Positions 9,093-18,816 of a DNA stretch of 64,000 bases are shown here, in pieces (within the stretch, counting starts at the first letter, position 1; the number at the start of each line of letters is the position of its first letter). A program made the translations under genes and the position numbers. The notes beneath the pieces are model-generated. The model was not told the origin of the DNA. It saw nothing but the letters and a program-made list of their open reading frames with translations, and did not search any database. The stretch covers positions 1 to 64,000 of the forward strand of contig CAWICQ010000013.1 of the NCBI GenBank assembly GCA_963834755.1, written 5' to 3'. Source of the DNA: Dokdonella_A sp963834755 (GTDB taxonomy: Bacteria > Pseudomonadota > Gammaproteobacteria > Xanthomonadales > Rhodanobacteraceae).

Positions 9093-9577
9093 CGGCGATC
9101 GAAATAGCGCACGGATAGTGCGATCGCCGGACCCAGCAGCAGCATATGCACCGCGAAATCCGACGCGGTTTGCGCAAGCGAACTCTTGAAGTGCGGCGCT
9201 GCCGACAACGGCAACACGATGAAATTCATCGTGCAGTAGATTGCGACGCCGAACGCCATACCGGAGAGATACGCATATTGCGTCAGCACGCTCAGCCATC
9301 GGCTCGCCGCGTAGTACATCGCGGCTGCCGCGATCAGGATCGTGAAATGCGCGACGAAGCCGATCAGCGCCGCGGGAAATGTGTGATCGAAGGCGGCCAT
9401 GCCGAGCAAACCGCTCGCGATCGATTGCAGGATGCGCGTCGGCGCGATGCCCTGCAGGCCGTAGTAGGTGAATGCGTACGTGAGATCAATCGCGCCGGCC
9501 AGAATTCCGCCGGTCAGAGTCGATGCCGCAGCGCGTCGCGAAGACGCCGGGTCGAGGGAGCTGGCCACGGTGTTCAT
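9080..9577 (-). CDS. Small integral membrane protein, function unknown
   Basis: A 165-residue protein starting MNTVASSLDP; the ATG at 9577 has AGGAAG nine bases upstream, better than an in-frame start at 9604. Four hydrophobic stretches are visible: around TLTGGILAGAIDLTYAFTYY, the GFVAHFTILIAAAAMYYA segment, YLSGMAFGVAIYCTMNFIVL, and FAVHMLLLGPAIALSV. It resembles small conserved inner-membrane proteins of proteobacteria that have no assigned role. It is divergent from the AraC gene, whose regulator could act on it. The stop codon falls in a 14-bp tandem repeat. Confidence 0.75.
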   Translation of the reverse strand: MNTVASSLDPASSRRAAASTLTGGILAGAIDLTYAFTYYGLQGIAPTRILQSIASGLLGMAAFDHTFPAALIGFVAHFTILIAAAAMYYAASRWLSVLTQYAYLSGMAFGVAIYCTMNFIVLPLSAAPHFKSSLAQTASDFAVHMLLLGPAIALSVRYFDRRVSR

Positions 9578-10016
9578 GCTGTGCTTCCTCGTGTCGCGCG
9601 GCAAGTCTTGCGGTGAGCGATCGGCAGCGGTTCCGAGAATAGTTCGAGGCGACGGGCGCGCGCGTTGCAGTTGTTGCGCGCAACGCCGCTGCGATCGGCT
9701 CGTAACGCGTTGCGGATCGATGCGCGACGGGACACGTCAGCGAATATTGCGCGAACACGTGGAACGAAATGTGGGGGTTGATGTTGCCTCGCCGCAGTTG
9801 CCGACATTGCGCTCCGGATTGCACGCGAGTGACGGCACGCGTGACGCTTCCGGTCCGACCGATTGCCTCCAATCGGCGCCGCGCGCCGCGCCAGCGCGCA
9901 TCGCACCTCGGTTTCGGTCGGATTTCCGCAAGATCTCAGCGCGATTTCGGACGAATCTCCTGACCGGCGTGCCGTCGACGCCTAGAAGGGCGAGAGTGTT
10001 CCTGGCAGGAGTCGCA
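9578..10016. other. Divergent intergenic region upstream of the membrane protein and AraC genes
   Basis: There is no supported gene. The frame open through this stretch on the plus strand is an upstream extension of the AraC frame with non-typical composition. Two imperfect direct repeats, GATTTCCGCAAGATCTC and GATTTCGGACGAATCTCC (about 9920-9960), could be operator half-sites for the AraC protein; that is inference only. Confidence 0.4.
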
Positions 10017-10910
10017 GTGTCCTTCGAGCGCCATCACCTGAATCACGGGGCCAATCTCGACCTCACGCTGAAGCCGCCATCGCACGGCGATGGCCACGGG
10101 CTCGTCGCCGTGCTCGGCGGAGGACGCGGCTGTGTTCTGCGCGTGACGGGCCAGGCAGCCGCGGTATGGGTGCCTCTGCGCGGACGCTTGCAACTCGAAG
10201 CCGCCAACGCGGACAGCATTGCGCTGCCGGGTGAGCTCCGCGTGACCGAACCCGAATCGCGCATCCATGCGATCGGTCGCGGCAACGCGATCTGGATGGC
10301 GTTGCTCGGCAACACTTCGGCCTGGCGGCGCGCGCTGAAAGGCATCGTCGAGATTCCGACGCCCGAACCCGTTCTGCTTCCGGCGCGCCATCGCGCCGAT
10401 CACGAAGTCCGGCATCGCGCGATCGCACTCGCGCGCGCCGACGATCGCGATCGGAACGACAAGGCCGAGGCGCTCATCGAAAGCATTGCCGCGTTGCAGT
10501 CCCAATTCGCGCCGGCGATCGCGCGTTGTCCGGGGCGCACGTTCGCGCAGCGCAGGCAAGTGTTCGTGCGCCTGCAGCGCGTGCGCAACTATCTCGCATC
10601 GAACTGCCATCTCGACATCGACAACGAAACGCTGGCACGCATGGCGAGTTATTCGCCGTGGCATTTCATCCGTGCGTTTCGCTCCGCGTATGAAGAGACG
10701 CCGCACGCGTTCCTTGTGCGCATGCGGCTCGAGCGTGCGCGTCGCCTATTGTGTACGAGCCCGCTCGCGATCGCCGAGATCGCATTGGCGAGTGGATTCG
10801 AGAATCGCTGCGCGTTTTCGCGACTCTTTCGCGAGCGATTCGGCGTGACGGCCGGCGCGGTGCGTCGCGGTGATCGCGAGGTCGGGCTGGTACCGGCTGC
10901 GAGTCTGTAA
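10017..10910 (+). CDS. AraC family transcriptional regulator
   Basis: A 297-residue protein from a GTG at 10017, chosen because AGGAG ends five bases upstream; the same frame is open back to 9468 but the added residues look non-coding. The N-terminal half is a putative cupin-like sensor (GLVAVLGGGRGCVLRVTGQ, AAAVWVPLRGRLQL). The C-terminal AraC domain carries two helix-turn-helix units: LDIDNETLARMASYSPWHF-IRAF and PLAIAEIALASGFENRCAFS-RLFRERFG. Ligand and targets are unknown. The divergent membrane protein is the obvious candidate target. Confidence 0.88.
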   Translation: MSFERHHLNHGANLDLTLKPPSHGDGHGLVAVLGGGRGCVLRVTGQAAAVWVPLRGRLQLEAANADSIALPGELRVTEPESRIHAIGRGNAIWMALLGNTSAWRRALKGIVEIPTPEPVLLPARHRADHEVRHRAIALARADDRDRNDKAEALIESIAALQSQFAPAIARCPGRTFAQRRQVFVRLQRVRNYLASNCHLDIDNETLARMASYSPWHFIRAFRSAYEETPHAFLVRMRLERARRLLCTSPLAIAEIALASGFENRCAFSRLFRERFGVTAGAVRRGDREVGLVPAASL

Positions 10911-11120
10911 CAGAGCTGTTCCGGCGCCGGTATTCGATGCGAGCTCCGCGTCACGGCGCGAAGTAGTCCGAATGTTGTCGTAGTACTTCGATCGCGCAAT
11001 TCCGGCAACGCTGCATGCCCGTCCACGGCAACGTCCGGCCTTCACGAGTTTTTAAGTTCTCCTGTAACACGGGCCGCAAGCGCGCGTCCGGTTTTTTGCT
11101 ACATGACAGGAGAAGAACAC

Positions 11121-14100
11121 ATGTCCAATACGCTGCTCCGAGCGGCAATCCGCCGCGGCTTGCGGACCTACGGCATCGCCGGAGCCACGATCGCTTGCGG
11201 ATCTGCGGCCGTAACCGCCATGGCGCAGGATGCGCCGCAAGATCAAAGTAGCAACCAGCAGCTCGAAACGATCACGGTGACGGGTTCGAACATCCGTCGC
11301 GTCGATATCGAGACGTCGAATCCCGTCATTACGATCGATCGCGCCGCGATCCAGAAAACCGGCAAGCTGACGCTAGGTGATCTGGTCCAGCAGTTGCCCG
11401 CAGTGACCGGTCCCAACGTCAATCCGCAGGTCAACAATTCAGCCGGTACGGGTGGTTCGTCGCTCGGCTTGCGCGGCCTGGGCTCGACCCGCACGCTGGT
11501 GCTGATCAATGGCCATCGTTATCTCTCCGGCGATCCGAACTCGATCCCGACGAACATGATCGAGCGCATCGAGGTGCTGACCGACGGTGCGTCCTCGGTG
11601 TACGGCTCGGACGCGGTCGCGGGCGTTATCAACTTCATCCTGCGCAGCGATTATCAGGGCGCCGAGTTCTCGACGACGTACGGCATTTCCGACAAGGACG
11701 ACGCCGAGACCAAAGGCTACCAGTTTACGTTCGGCCAGACCTCCGACAAGGGAAGCATCATGGCCGGCATCAGTTACAACAAGACGGGCCAGGTTCTGGC
11801 GGGACATCGCGACTTCTCGAAGAACTCGGTCTCGCTGTACGGCACGAATGGACTTTCGCCGTATGGCCAGGCCTACGGGCAACAAGTAGCGACGGGCTCG
11901 ATCGGTGGTTCGACGTCCTCGGCATTCGGCCACATCCAAACGCCGGACGCGTTCCGCGATATCTATCCATGCTCGTTCCTCGCGCGCAATCCCGGCACGT
12001 CCGGACAGAACGTTGCGACCGATTACCACTGCTATAGAAACAACCCGACATCCGCCGGTCCGAGCGACAAGTACAACTTCGCGACGGTGAACCTGGTCCT
12101 GACACCCCAGGAACGTACCGGCCTGTTCTTGAACGGCAACTACAAGCTGACCGACAACGTCGAAGTGTATGCGTCGGTCATGCACAACAAGACCTCATCG
12201 GCGTTCCAGCTGGCGCCCGATCCGCTGACCACGTCCGGTGGTCTGCAGATTTCGGCGGACAGCTACTACAACCCGTTCGGCATCGATTATCGTTCGGGCG
12301 AAGGCAATGCCGGGTTTCGCCTTGTCACGCTGGGCAATCGCCGTGGCGCGTTCGGCACGTCCGTCGATCACGTCTCGACGGGCTTCAAGGGTTCGTTCGG
12401 TGTGTGGAACGACCAGCAGTGGAACTGGGACGTCGGCATGGACTACGGTCATGTCAGCTTGCAGACCATGACGTCGGGTCTGCCCAATCTCACCGAGGTC
12501 AACAAAGCCACAGGTCCGTCGTTCTACAACACCGATCCGGCCAATGGCCCGGTCAATACCGTGCTCTGCGGCGCGCCCGGCGCTGTCGTCCGCGGCTGTA
12601 CACCGATCAACATCTTCGACCTCAACGATCCAAACACGATCTCGGTCTTGGCGGCCCTCGGCTCGCCGGCGAGCAGCAGCCTGTTCACGCAGGAGAAGGT
12701 GTGGCGCGGTGACTTGAACGGTGGCCTGTTCGAACTCCCGGCCGGCACCATGCAGCTCGCGGTCGGTGCGTCGTATCGCAAGGAATACACGCACTCGATC
12801 GTCGACACCTCGCTCTTGATCAACCCGTCGACTGGTCAGTGCGTACTGGGCAGCCAGTGCGGCTCGTCGCTGCAGGGTGGTTATAACGTGAAGGACGTGT
12901 ACGCGGAATTGTTCGTGCCGATCCTGAAGGACATTCCGTTCATCCACGCGTTGAACCTGACCGTCGGCGACCGCTACTCGAAGTACAACACGTTCGGCAA
13001 CACCAACAACTCGAAGGTCGCGCTGGAATGGCGTCCGATCGAGGACCTGTTGCTGCGCGGCACGGTATCCGAAGTGTTTCGTGCGCCGAACGTCGCCAAC
13101 ATCTTCGCATCGGCGGCGAGCGATGCGCCACGGCTCTCGCACGATCCGTGCGATCACTACACCGGCAATCCGGTCAATCCGGCCTGCGTCGGCGTGCCGA
13201 CCGACGGCAGCTTCGTCAACAGCGAAGTCGCTTCCGGTCTTCAGAGCACCGGTATTGCCTCGGGTTCGCAGTTCGCCGGCTTCCCGCTCGGACCGGAATT
13301 CGGCAAGTCGTTCGACTGGGGCATCGTGTATGACCCGCACTTCATCGAAGGCTTGTCGCTCAGTGCGGACTACTGGCGCCTGTATCTCTTGAACACCATC
13401 ACTGCGGTCGGCGCGCAGAGCGTCGTCGATCTCTGCTCCGCGGGCCAGTTGCAGTACTGCCCGTTGATCCATCGCTATCAGTCGGGCATCAACCAGGGCG
13501 AATTCCAGTTCATCAACGAGCCGACCGGCAACCTCGGCCGCACCGATGTGAAGGGCGTGGACTTCGCGGCGAACTTATCGCCTGCCGGAGTTCTCGTTCG
13601 GCCGCTTCAACATCAGCGTGAACGCGACCTACCTCGAGAAGTACGACGTCTCGACGGCGCCCGGCACCGATGCCAATACGGTCTACCACTATGCCGGTCA
13701 CTTCATGAGCTTCGGCTCGGCGCAGGCGGCCGGATGCCCCGGTGCGGGCGGCGGCGTGTGCCTGTTCCCGCGCTGGCGAGCGCAGAGCGCGGTCAACTGG
13801 CAGCTGGGGAATTTCGATGCGTCGTGGCGCATGCGTTACATCGGCCGCTTCCAGATGGGCTCGCAGGCCGCTTCGCAGGACGTGTTCCCGGCCGGTACGT
13901 GCTATTACGGCGACTACTGCACGCTGCACGGTTACGTGATCAAGTACGGTGCGACGGTGTACAACGACATCCAGTTTGGTTACAACCTGGAAGCGTGGAA
14001 CACCCGCTTCGACATCGGCGTCAACAACATCGCCGACAAGCAGCCGCCGTTCCTGTTCGCGAACAACACGCTCAATGCGAACACCGATCCGACCGACTTC

Positions 14101-14148
14101 GATCTGATCGGACGGTTCTACTTCGCTCGCGTAACGGTCAAGTTCTAG
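11121..14148 (+). CDS. TonB-dependent outer-membrane receptor, one +1 frameshift
   Basis: The start at 11121 follows AGGAGAAG. The product has a signal region ending near AMAQDA, a TonB box (LETITVTGSNI), a plug domain (DLVQQLPAVTGPNVN, RGLGSTRTLVLINGHRYL, IERIEVLTDGASSVYGSDA) and a large beta-barrel. The frame breaks at about 13572-13577; removing one base joins KGVDFAAN to RLPEFSFGRFNISVNATYLE and the barrel then ends ARVTVKF at 14148, with the terminal Phe expected of an outer-membrane barrel. Repaired length is about 1,008 residues, usual for receptors of the RpfN/BtuB-like kind in Xanthomonadales. The substrate is unknown. There is no N-terminal signalling (STN) domain, so the sigma factor downstream need not respond to it. 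A terminator follows at 14170. Confidence 0.88.
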
Positions 14149-14169
14149 AACGAAGTTCCGCAACATCCA

Positions 14170-14201
14170 GGCCGCGCGGTTCGCTGCGCGGCCTTTTCTT
14201 T
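14170..14201 (+). terminator. Rho-independent terminator after the TonB receptor
   Basis: GGCCGCGC (14170-14177) pairs with GCGCGGCC (14186-14193) around an 8-base loop and is followed by TTTTCTTT. It lies 22 bp after the receptor stop codon. Confidence 0.9.
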
Positions 14202-14314
14202 GCCGAACCGCGCGGCGATTCCGGCGAGCGGGAGCCGCCGACATCGGCGCGCGGGTTTTCGGTTGCGCTGCGGATGTGGCTCATGGAGCATAGCGGCCCC
14301 GAACCGCGGCTTTC

Positions 14315-14869
14315 ATGGCTAACCCCGACGATCACCTCCATACCCGTCTGGAAGCACTGTTTCGCACCTATGGCGCGAAGGTGCAGGCCCTGCTGCTGAC
14401 CTACGGTCTGGACAAGCACGGCATCGACCCCGCGGACGTCGAGCAGGAGGTCCGGATCCGCCTCTGGAGAGCCCTGGAGCGTGACCGCTCGGGCGCCTTC
14501 CATGCGTCTTATATCCAGAGAGTCGTGGCGAGTACGGTCATTGACGCCCTGCGACGCGCCGAGGTGCGTGCCGCGGAGCCGCTGCCGGACGAGGATGAAG
14601 AGCCGGGCAGCATCGGCGAAATGCCGATCGGACCGGACCGCCGCGCCGGAGATGTTGAGCAAATGCAAGGACTTGCGCGCTGCCTCGCCGAAATACCGGA
14701 GCGGCGGCGCCTGCCGATCACGCTGCACCTGCAGGGGTTTGCGCTGCAGGAGATTGCCGACCTCGCCGGCATTCCATCGGCCGAGGCGGCTCGCAAGCTG
14801 GTATCGCGCGGGCTGGAAGAGTTGAAAGTCCGTCTGCGCGAATTGGGATACGGTGAATTCGATGAATAA
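14315..14869 (+). CDS. RNA polymerase sigma factor, ECF-like
   Basis: A 184-residue sigma-70 family protein. Region 2 is recognisable in DPADVEQEVRIRLWRALE and YIQRVVASTVIDALRRAE; region 4 is in EIPERRRLPITLHLQGFAL-QEIADLAGIPSAEAARKL-VSRGLEELK, with a clear helix-turn-helix. The stop codon overlaps the start of the next gene by 8 bp, the usual coupling of a sigma factor to its regulator. It could serve the promoters of secreted-protein genes in this window, but nothing in the sequence shows which. Confidence 0.88.
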   Translation: MANPDDHLHTRLEALFRTYGAKVQALLLTYGLDKHGIDPADVEQEVRIRLWRALERDRSGAFHASYIQRVVASTVIDALRRAEVRAAEPLPDEDEEPGSIGEMPIGPDRRAGDVEQMQGLARCLAEIPERRRLPITLHLQGFALQEIADLAGIPSAEAARKLVSRGLEELKVRLRELGYGEFDE

Positions 14870-15398
14870 AACGAGCCTTTCCGGACTGTACCGTCGCCTG
14901 ACCGCCAATCGCGCCGCGCTGACGCTCGCGGCCGACGATCTCGCCGCGGCCGCCGATGGCAGCCTCGATGCCGCTCGCCGCGAAGCAATCGCAGGAGCGC
15001 TGGCGGCTTCGCCGGCCGAAGCCGGTCTCGTGCGCATGCTGCGTGAACTCAAGTCCGAATCGCTGGCGCTCGCCGCGCACGTGGCGCGCGTGGATCGTCA
15101 CGACGCGCATCGTCGTCATCGGCGCGATGCGGGACGCATCGCCGCCGGTCGCCGTTTCGGCGGCACTGCGCGCTGGGCTGCGGCGCTGGCCGCGTGTCTC
15201 GTCGCCGTGGTCGGCGTGTGGACGCAGCGTCATCTGCAGACGTCGCATACGGGCGTCCAGAGCACTCATGCGGTCGCGCGCGCGGATGTCATCTTCAGCT
15301 CTCGCGACACGATCTTCGACAGCGGTATGGACAAGGCCAAGCAGGCCGCTCGCCCCAGCAACGATCATCTGTTCCGCGGCTCGTTCAGCGACGGCTGA
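14862..15398 (+). CDS. Anti-sigma-factor-like membrane protein
   Basis: A 178-residue protein from ATG 14862, inside the end of the sigma gene. The N-terminal half is helical and soluble (LTLAADDLAAAADGSLDAAR), then a His/Arg-rich stretch precedes one membrane segment (RWAAALAACLVAVVGVW, about residues 101-118), then a short periplasmic tail. I see no zinc-binding ZAS signature. The call rests on the layout (cytoplasmic domain, one membrane span, tail) and the overlap with a sigma gene; family membership is not recognised. Confidence 0.65.
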   Translation: MNKTSLSGLYRRLTANRAALTLAADDLAAAADGSLDAARREAIAGALAASPAEAGLVRMLRELKSESLALAAHVARVDRHDAHRRHRRDAGRIAAGRRFGGTARWAAALAACLVAVVGVWTQRHLQTSHTGVQSTHAVARADVIFSSRDTIFDSGMDKAKQAARPSNDHLFRGSFSDG

Positions 15399-15424
15399 GT
15401 AGTCACCCCGAGTTGGATCGGAAG

Positions 15425-15453
15425 CGCCCGGCCCGTGCCGGGCGTTTTCTTTT
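15425..15453 (+). terminator. Rho-independent terminator after the sigma/anti-sigma operon
   Basis: CGCCCGGC (15425-15432), loop CCGT, GCCGGGCG (15437-15444), then TTTTCTTTT. The T-tract overlaps the last codon of prfC, which arrives from the other strand. Confidence 0.92.
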
Positions 15454-17056
15454 ACGGTGTCGCCAGCGACGCCGCGTGCTCGCGCGTTTCGGCAAACACG
15501 ATCCCCGGCCAACGCTCGAGCGTCAATTGCAGATTGACGCGCGTGGGTGCGAGATAGACGAGCTCGCCCGCCGCATCGAGCGAAAGATTCGACGCGTTTT
15601 TCTCGCGAAACTCTTCGAGCTTCTTCGCATCGGGCGAACGCGCCCAGCGCGCGGTGACGACACCGACTTTCTCGAACGCGGCATCGACGCCGTATTCGTC
15701 CTTGAGCCGATACGCGACGACCTCGAACTGCAGCACGCCGACCGCGCCCAGGATCAGGTCGTTCGACATCAACGGCCGGAAGAACTGCGTCGCGCCTTCC
15801 TCGGACAGCTGCGCGAGACCTTTCTGCAGCTGCTTGATCTTCAGCGGATCCTTGAGCCGCGCGCGACGAAACAGTTCCGGCGCGAAATTCGGGATGCCGG
15901 TGAAACTGAGCGCTTCGCCCTCGGTGAACGTGTCGCCGATCGAGATGGTGCCGTGGTTGTGCAGGCCGATCACGTCGCCGGGATACGCCGTCACTGCGAT
16001 CTCGCGATCCGCGGCCATGAACGTCAGCGCGTTCGCGAGTTTCACTTCCTTGCCGACGCGCACGTGCAGCGCCTTCATGCCGGCCGCGTAATGACCCGAG
16101 CAGATGCGCAGAAAAGCGACGCGATCGCGATGCTGCGGATCCATGTTCGCCTGAATCTTGAACACGAAGCCGCTGAATGTCTCTTCGGTCGGCGCGACCG
16201 TGCGGCTGGTCGTCGCGCGCGGCTGCGGCGAGGGCGCGTGTTCGACGAAGAAATCGAGCAGCGGCTGCACGCCGAAATTGTTGACTGCCGAGCCGAAGAA
16301 CACCGGCGTTTGCCGGCCTTCGAGATAGGCTTCCAGATCGAACGGATGCGACGCGCCTTGCACGAGCTCGAGCTCGTCGCGCAATTCGGCGAGCGTGGCC
16401 GCACCGATGCGCTCGGCCAACGCGGGATCGTCGAGGCCTTTGAAAATCGTCGAATCCTGTCGCGTGAAATTGCGCCCCTGCTCGTAGATGTGCACTTCGT
16501 CCAGCAACAGGTGATAGACGCCGCGCAAGCGCGAGCCCATCCCGATCGGCCACGTCACCGGCGCGCACTGGATCTTCAAGACCGACTCGACCTCGTCGAG
16601 CAGGTCGATCGGCGAGCGTCCTTCGCGATCGAGCTTGTTGATGAACGTCATGATCGGCGTGTCGCGCAGGCGGCACACGTCCATCAGCTTGATCGTGCGT
16701 TCCTCGACGCCTTTCGCGCAGTCGATCACCATCAGCGCCGAATCGACCGCGGTCAGCACGCGATAGGTGTCTTCGGAGAAATCCGCGTGGCCGGGCGTGT
16801 CGAGCAGGTTCACGATGCGCTCGGCATACGGAAACTGCATCACCGAGCTCGTCACCGAGATGCCGCGCTCTTTCTCGAGGGCCATCCAGTCCGACGTCGC
16901 ATGGCGCGCCGCCTTGCGCGACTTCACCGAACCCGCCATCTGGATCGCGCCGCCGAACAGCAGCAGCTTCTCGGTCAGCGTGGTCTTGCCAGCGTCCGGA
17001 TGGGAAATGATCGCGAAAGTGCGCCGGCGCAGGGTTTCGCTCGCGGTATCGGTCAT
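15452..17056 (-). CDS. prfC: Peptide chain release factor 3
   Basis: A 534-residue translational GTPase, the normal length for RF3. The GTPase motifs are in order: AIISHPDAGKTTLTE (P-loop), a switch region with GISVTSSVMQF, DTPGHADFSEDTYR, and NKLDREGRSPIDLLDE. RF3 uses GTP to remove RF1 or RF2 from the ribosome after peptide release. The start at 17056 (MTDTASETLRRRTFAIISHP) is the first that matches the family; the frame stays open upstream but in non-typical sequence. It is a single gene ending on top of the terminator of the opposing sigma operon. Confidence 0.97.
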   Translation of the reverse strand: MTDTASETLRRRTFAIISHPDAGKTTLTEKLLLFGGAIQMAGSVKSRKAARHATSDWMALEKERGISVTSSVMQFPYAERIVNLLDTPGHADFSEDTYRVLTAVDSALMVIDCAKGVEERTIKLMDVCRLRDTPIMTFINKLDREGRSPIDLLDEVESVLKIQCAPVTWPIGMGSRLRGVYHLLLDEVHIYEQGRNFTRQDSTIFKGLDDPALAERIGAATLAELRDELELVQGASHPFDLEAYLEGRQTPVFFGSAVNNFGVQPLLDFFVEHAPSPQPRATTSRTVAPTEETFSGFVFKIQANMDPQHRDRVAFLRICSGHYAAGMKALHVRVGKEVKLANALTFMAADREIAVTAYPGDVIGLHNHGTISIGDTFTEGEALSFTGIPNFAPELFRRARLKDPLKIKQLQKGLAQLSEEGATQFFRPLMSNDLILGAVGVLQFEVVAYRLKDEYGVDAAFEKVGVVTARWARSPDAKKLEEFREKNASNLSLDAAGELVYLAPTRVNLQLTLERWPGIVFAETREHAASLATP

Positions 17057-17170
17057 TGGCAAGAAGACATAGGCGGCAAGGCTCAGCCGCAGGGGGCGCG
17101 CATTGTACGGAAAGCGTTCGGCAAACGCTCGGACAAGGTATTGGCGAGGCGCGTACGTCGCTTCAGAAAC

Positions 17171-17195
17171 GTCCGGTTCTTGTCGAGAAGCCGTA
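17171..17195 (+). promoter_or_regulatory. Putative ECF-type promoter of the first beta-helix gene
   Basis: GTCCGGTT (17171-17178), 13 bases, CGTA (17192-17195). The same pair with the same spacing lies upstream of two paralogous genes (28346-28370 and 30030-30054, minus strand). It sits about 80 bp before the start codon at 17278. Spacing and the CGT-type downstream box resemble ECF sigma promoters. Confidence 0.6.
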
Positions 17196-17277
17196 ATACG
17201 AACGGAAGGCGTCGCTGCCGCCCGCCGGGCGTCCCGTCGCTGCATCGCCAAAGATGGCTTCCCTGAAGGATCTCCCG

Positions 17278-18744
17278 ATGTCAATTCACACGCATGATCG
17301 GCCGTCGTATCCGCGGCCTGCCCCGCTCGCCATCAGCGTCGCGGCGGCTTTGACGCTGGCCTTCTCCGCGGCGCGTGGCGACGAATCCTTGATGGAGTCG
17401 CTGCAAGGCGGTGGTTTCCTCGATGCGACGCTGGCACTGCTGCCGTACCTTCGGGAATACAAGGCCGTCATGCGAGGCCAAGCGCCCAATCACCCGGCGG
17501 CAAGCCATCAGGTGATCAATTGCAACAGCTCTGGGCCGGGAAGCCTGAGCGCTGTGATCGCCGATCCCATGACGGGCAGCGGCGACATCGTGGACCTCAC
17601 GCCGCTAAAAATGGTGTGCAGCAAGATCTCGACGAGCGGAGCCACCCTCGTTGTGCATCAGGACAACTTGCTCCTGCAGGGGCCGGGCGCAAAGTACCTG
17701 ACGATCGATGGCGGAAATAACTCAAGAGTGTTTCGTCACTTCGGTACGGGTACGCTGGCAATCGCCGATTTGACGATCTCGAACGGCTACTACTCGGGTC
17801 CTCTCAAACCGATCGGTGGCTGCCTCTATTCCGGAGGCAATGTGTCATTGATCGCCGCCGTCGTTTCTCATTGCACAGTCGTGAGCACGAGCTCCAACAC
17901 AGCGCTGGGCGGCGGTGTCTACACCTATGGCAATCTGCATCTCTTGAACAGCACCATCACCGACAGCTTCTCTGGGGCCGACACTGCCTCCAAGGGTGGT
18001 GGTGCCTATATCCATGGCGATTTCACGGCGCTCTACAGCACGATCAGCGACAACAACGTCGCCGCCACGCCGGGCAATGGCTTCGGGTTCGGCGGAGGAG
18101 CGGCCGCAGCCGGCAACGTCGATATCGAAAATTCGACGATCTCGGGAAACAAGGCCGACGCCCATGGCGCGCTCACAATCAGCGGCGGTGCTGCGCGTAT
18201 CGCTACCATCATCGACAGCACCGTATCGAGCAACATCGGCGGAGTGGAATACGGCGGCATATGGACGAACACTCCACTGACGCTCGCCAACAGCACGGTT
18301 GCGTTTAACCGGTCTCCCCTAGGCACTCCGGGCAAAGGCGACGGCTTGTATTCCCGAGCGGCTCTTACGCTGCAGAGCACGATCATTGCCGACAACAGCG
18401 GGCTGGACGGACCGAATGATCTTGGCGGATCAGCGGTCGTGACGGGGACGAGTTCCAACAATCTGGTGGTTGCGTCAACGCTGATGCTGCCGATGGACAC
18501 GATCGGCGACTGTCCGAGGCTCGACGCGCTGGCGAATAACGGTGGCGACACGCTCACTCATGGGCTAAAGCCGGCGAGCCCGGCAAGTGACAAAGGCGCT
18601 GCCGCGGCGAGCCTGACCATCGATCAACGGTCCGCGCCGCGCATCACCGGGCCCCAGGCCGACATCGGCGCGGTCGAATGGCAGCCAAGCGACAAGCTCG
18701 AACGAATCCTGGCCAGCGGTTTCGACGGCCTTTGCGATCAATAG
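17278..18744 (+). CDS. Secreted right-handed beta-helix protein (choice-of-anchor Q type)
   Basis: A 488-residue protein. A signal-like N-terminus (PAPLAISVAAALTLAFSAARG) precedes a beta-helix made of repeated strand turns such as NLHLLNSTITDSFSG, DFTALYSTISDNNV, NVDIENSTISGNKADA and LTLQSTIIADNSG. The C-terminal block has LDALANNGGDTLTHGLKP, the DQRSAPRITG string and DIGAVEWQP, all standard in choice-of-anchor Q proteins. The final residues are ILASGFDGLCDQ, a tail shared with other exported proteins here. The start at 17278 follows AAGGA. Family proteins are extracellular or surface-exposed; ligand or enzyme activity is unknown. A GTCCGGTT-N13-CGTA element lies upstream. Confidence 0.85.
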   Translation: MSIHTHDRPSYPRPAPLAISVAAALTLAFSAARGDESLMESLQGGGFLDATLALLPYLREYKAVMRGQAPNHPAASHQVINCNSSGPGSLSAVIADPMTGSGDIVDLTPLKMVCSKISTSGATLVVHQDNLLLQGPGAKYLTIDGGNNSRVFRHFGTGTLAIADLTISNGYYSGPLKPIGGCLYSGGNVSLIAAVVSHCTVVSTSSNTALGGGVYTYGNLHLLNSTITDSFSGADTASKGGGAYIHGDFTALYSTISDNNVAATPGNGFGFGGGAAAAGNVDIENSTISGNKADAHGALTISGGAARIATIIDSTVSSNIGGVEYGGIWTNTPLTLANSTVAFNRSPLGTPGKGDGLYSRAALTLQSTIIADNSGLDGPNDLGGSAVVTGTSSNNLVVASTLMLPMDTIGDCPRLDALANNGGDTLTHGLKPASPASDKGAAAASLTIDQRSAPRITGPQADIGAVEWQPSDKLERILASGFDGLCDQ

Positions 18745-18758
18745 ATTCCGACCCATAT

Positions 18759-18788
18759 CGCTCAAGATGCCGCGTGCCTTCTTGAGCG
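18759..18788. terminator. Hairpin between convergent beta-helix genes
   Basis: CGCTCAAG (18759-18766) pairs with CTTGAGCG (18781-18788) around a 14-base loop, midway between two convergent genes. There is no T-tract, so termination is only a guess from position. Confidence 0.4.
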
Positions 18789-18816
18789 ACGTCCAGTCCT
18801 GAAGTCGCGTAACCGT

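Noticed and set aside
11103..14148. TonB receptor plus ECF sigma plus anti-sigma considered as a Fec-type signalling trio
   Set aside because: The receptor has no N-terminal signalling domain, the anti-sigma-like protein lacks FecR features, and a terminator separates them.
15194..17266. 690-residue plus-strand frame opposite prfC
   Set aside because: Shadow of prfC on the opposite strand, rich in Arg and without domains.
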